From the NCBI GenBank assembly GCA_035632955.1, contig DASQFU010000116.1:1-42430 (forward strand): DNA of 42,430 nt, in the 5' to 3' direction. The notes under the pieces are model-generated. The model had not been told where the DNA came from, did not search any database, and worked only from the letters and a program-made list of their open reading frames with translations. A program made the translations under genes and the position numbers. Position 1 is the stretch's first letter. Each line of letters begins with the position of its first letter. The DNA comes from DASQFU01 sp035632955. GTDB taxonomy: Bacteria; Eisenbacteria; RBG-16-71-46. Below, piece after piece: positions 41,114-42,430 of this stretch.

Positions 41114-42430
41114 TCATTCGGTCACTCCGGGGAGCCGGAGATCGCTGCCGCGCGCGAACTCGACGGCCTCGGGATAGCCGGCGTCCGCATGACGCATGAC
41201 GCCCGTCCCGGGATCGCAGGTCAGCACTCGCTCGAGCCGCGTGTCGGCTTCCGGCGTCCCGTCGCACACCACCACCATGCCGGCGTGGATCGAGTTGCCG
41301 ATCCCGACACCGCCGCCGTGGTGAACGCTCACCCACGAGGCGCCACACGCCGTGTTGAGCAACGCATTCAGGATCGGCCAGTCGGCGATCGCGTCGCTGC
41401 CATCCCGCATGTTCTCGGTCTCGCGATAGGGAGACGCGACCGAGCCGGCGTCGAGATGATCCCGACCGATCACGATCGGCGCCTTCAACCGTCCTTCCCG
41501 GACCATGCGATTGAACCGCAATCCCAGCCGTGCGCGCTCGCCGTAGCCGAGCCAGCAGATGCGCGCCGGCAAACCTTGGAAGGGCACGTGCTTCTCGGCC
41601 AGAGGAATCCAGCGATGCAGGCGCGCGTCGTCCGGAAACTCCTCGAGCGCCGCGCGGTCGGTGGCGAGAATGTCTTCGGGATCGCCCGACAGCGCGGCCC
41701 AGCGGAACGGTCCCTTGCCGACACAGAACAGCGGCCGCAGATATTCCGGGACGAAGCCCGGGTAAGCAAATGCCTGGTCGTGTGGCAAGCCGCCTTGCTC
41801 GGCCTCGCCGCGCAGGTTGTTGCCGTAGTCGAACACCACCGTGCCGCGCGCCTTCATGCCAAGCAACGCGCGCACATGTGCGGCCATCGACGCCCGCGCC
41901 CGGCGCACGTGCTCGTCCGGCCGGTCCCTGCGCAACGCCGCCGCCTGCTCGAGCGTGAGGCCGGCCGGCACGTAGCCGTTGAGCGGATCGTGGGCCGAGG
42001 TCTGATCAGTCGCGACGTCCGGAATCACGCCGCGCTCGAGCATGGTCGCGTGGATCTCGGCCGCGTTGCCGACCAGACCGATGCTGAACGGCCGCCGGGC
42101 GGCGAGCGCCTCGCGACACTGTCCCAGCGCCTCGTCGAGCGAGTGGCTCGCGCGCTGGCAATACCCGGATTCGACGCGCCGCCGCACCCGCGCCTCGTCG
42201 ACCTCGACCGCCAGGCAGACGCCGCCGTTCATGGTCACGGCCAGCGGCTGGGCGCCGCCCATGCCGCCGAGGCCGGCGGTCAGCACCAGACGGCCGGCCA
42301 AACTGCCCCCGAAGTGGCGGCTCGCGCATTCGCCGAAGGTTTCGAAGGTGCCTTGAACGATGCCCTGCGAGCCGATGTAGATCCACGAGCCGGCCGTCAT
42401 CTGCCCGAACATGATGAGGCCCTTGCCCTC
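41114..42430 (-). CDS. hutU: Urocanate hydratase, 5' part outside the window
   Basis: The visible 438 residues are the C-terminal four fifths of urocanase, which is normally about 550 residues. It begins within the conserved MFGQMTAGSWIYIGSQGIVQGT block, followed by the NAD-binding LTAGLGGMGGAQPLA, then FDYGNNLRGEA and the conserved-Cys segment RICWLGYGER. The enzyme converts urocanate to imidazolone propionate with tightly bound NAD. The start codon lies beyond 42430; hutH is expected further upstream. The frame is open to the window edge. Confidence 0.95.
   Translation of the reverse strand, partial: EGKGLIMFGQMTAGSWIYIGSQGIVQGTFETFGECASRHFGGSLAGRLVLTAGLGGMGGAQPLAVTMNGGVCLAVEVDEARVRRRVESGYCQRASHSLDEALGQCREALAARRPFSIGLVGNAAEIHATMLERGVIPDVATDQTSAHDPLNGYVPAGLTLEQAAALRRDRPDEHVRRARASMAAHVRALLGMKARGTVVFDYGNNLRGEAEQGGLPHDQAFAYPGFVPEYLRPLFCVGKGPFRWAALSGDPEDILATDRAALEEFPDDARLHRWIPLAEKHVPFQGLPARICWLGYGERARLGLRFNRMVREGRLKAPIVIGRDHLDAGSVASPYRETENMRDGSDAIADWPILNALLNTACGASWVSVHHGGGVGIGNSIHAGMVVVCDGTPEADTRLERVLTCDPGTGVMRHADAGYPEAVEFARGSDLRLPGVTE

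Overview
This window reads as chromosomal DNA from a high-GC, diderm (Gram-negative type) bacterium. The evidence is a PilQ secretin, PilM/N/O/P inner-membrane and periplasmic pilus parts, LolA/LolB-like lipoproteins, a lipid A-type acyltransferase and a predicted outer-membrane beta-barrel. Proteins resemble those of deltaproteobacteria and of deep lineages such as Candidatus Eisenbacteria or Gemmatimonadota. The exact phylum is inference and cannot be settled here. Nearly every gene lies on the minus strand. Most neighbours overlap by 1 to 20 bases (ATGA, GTGA or TGATG junctions), so long translationally coupled operons are likely.

Layout from left to right: a possible CDS fragment; tRNA-Thr(CGT) and tRNA-Phe(GAA); a GAF-domain histidine kinase homologue whose phospho-acceptor His is Asn; and one plus-strand gene (DUF3467). 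Then comes a 12-gene minus-strand housekeeping run, read from 13720 down to 2945: rsmD, coaD, pta, aspartate-type aminotransferase, FmdB-type zinc ribbon, aconitase-like protein, NAD isocitrate dehydrogenase, obgE, HEAT protein, dprA, acyltransferase, thioesterase. A second short run is aroK followed by LolB-like and LolA-like genes.

From 15.9 to 31.9 kb lies a complete type IV pilus locus: pilB, pilT, pilC, pilS, pilR, two major pilins, an ABC transporter pair with a TPR partner (an arrangement like Myxococcus pilG/H/I), then pilM, pilN, pilO, pilP, pilQ and a strong terminator. Both pilins have -24/-12 (sigma-54) promoters, and the sigma-54 activator PilR with its kinase PilS is encoded next to them, so the control circuit is visible. 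ComEA just upstream of pilB, and dprA elsewhere in the window, fit pilus-dependent DNA uptake.

The right part holds comEA, an outer-membrane barrel overlapping an ECF-type S-component membrane protein (a possible vitamin uptake pair), a PHP phosphoesterase, a large TPR protein, and histidine degradation genes (ftcD fusion, hutI, and hutU cut by the window edge). Between hutI and ftcD is a roughly 310-base, lower-GC gap with inverted repeats and a doubtful small ORF.

The strongest oddity is the full-length aconitase homologue (7920-9893) that has lost the three Fe-S cysteine motifs and several active-site motifs, yet sits intact in an operon directly before isocitrate dehydrogenase.
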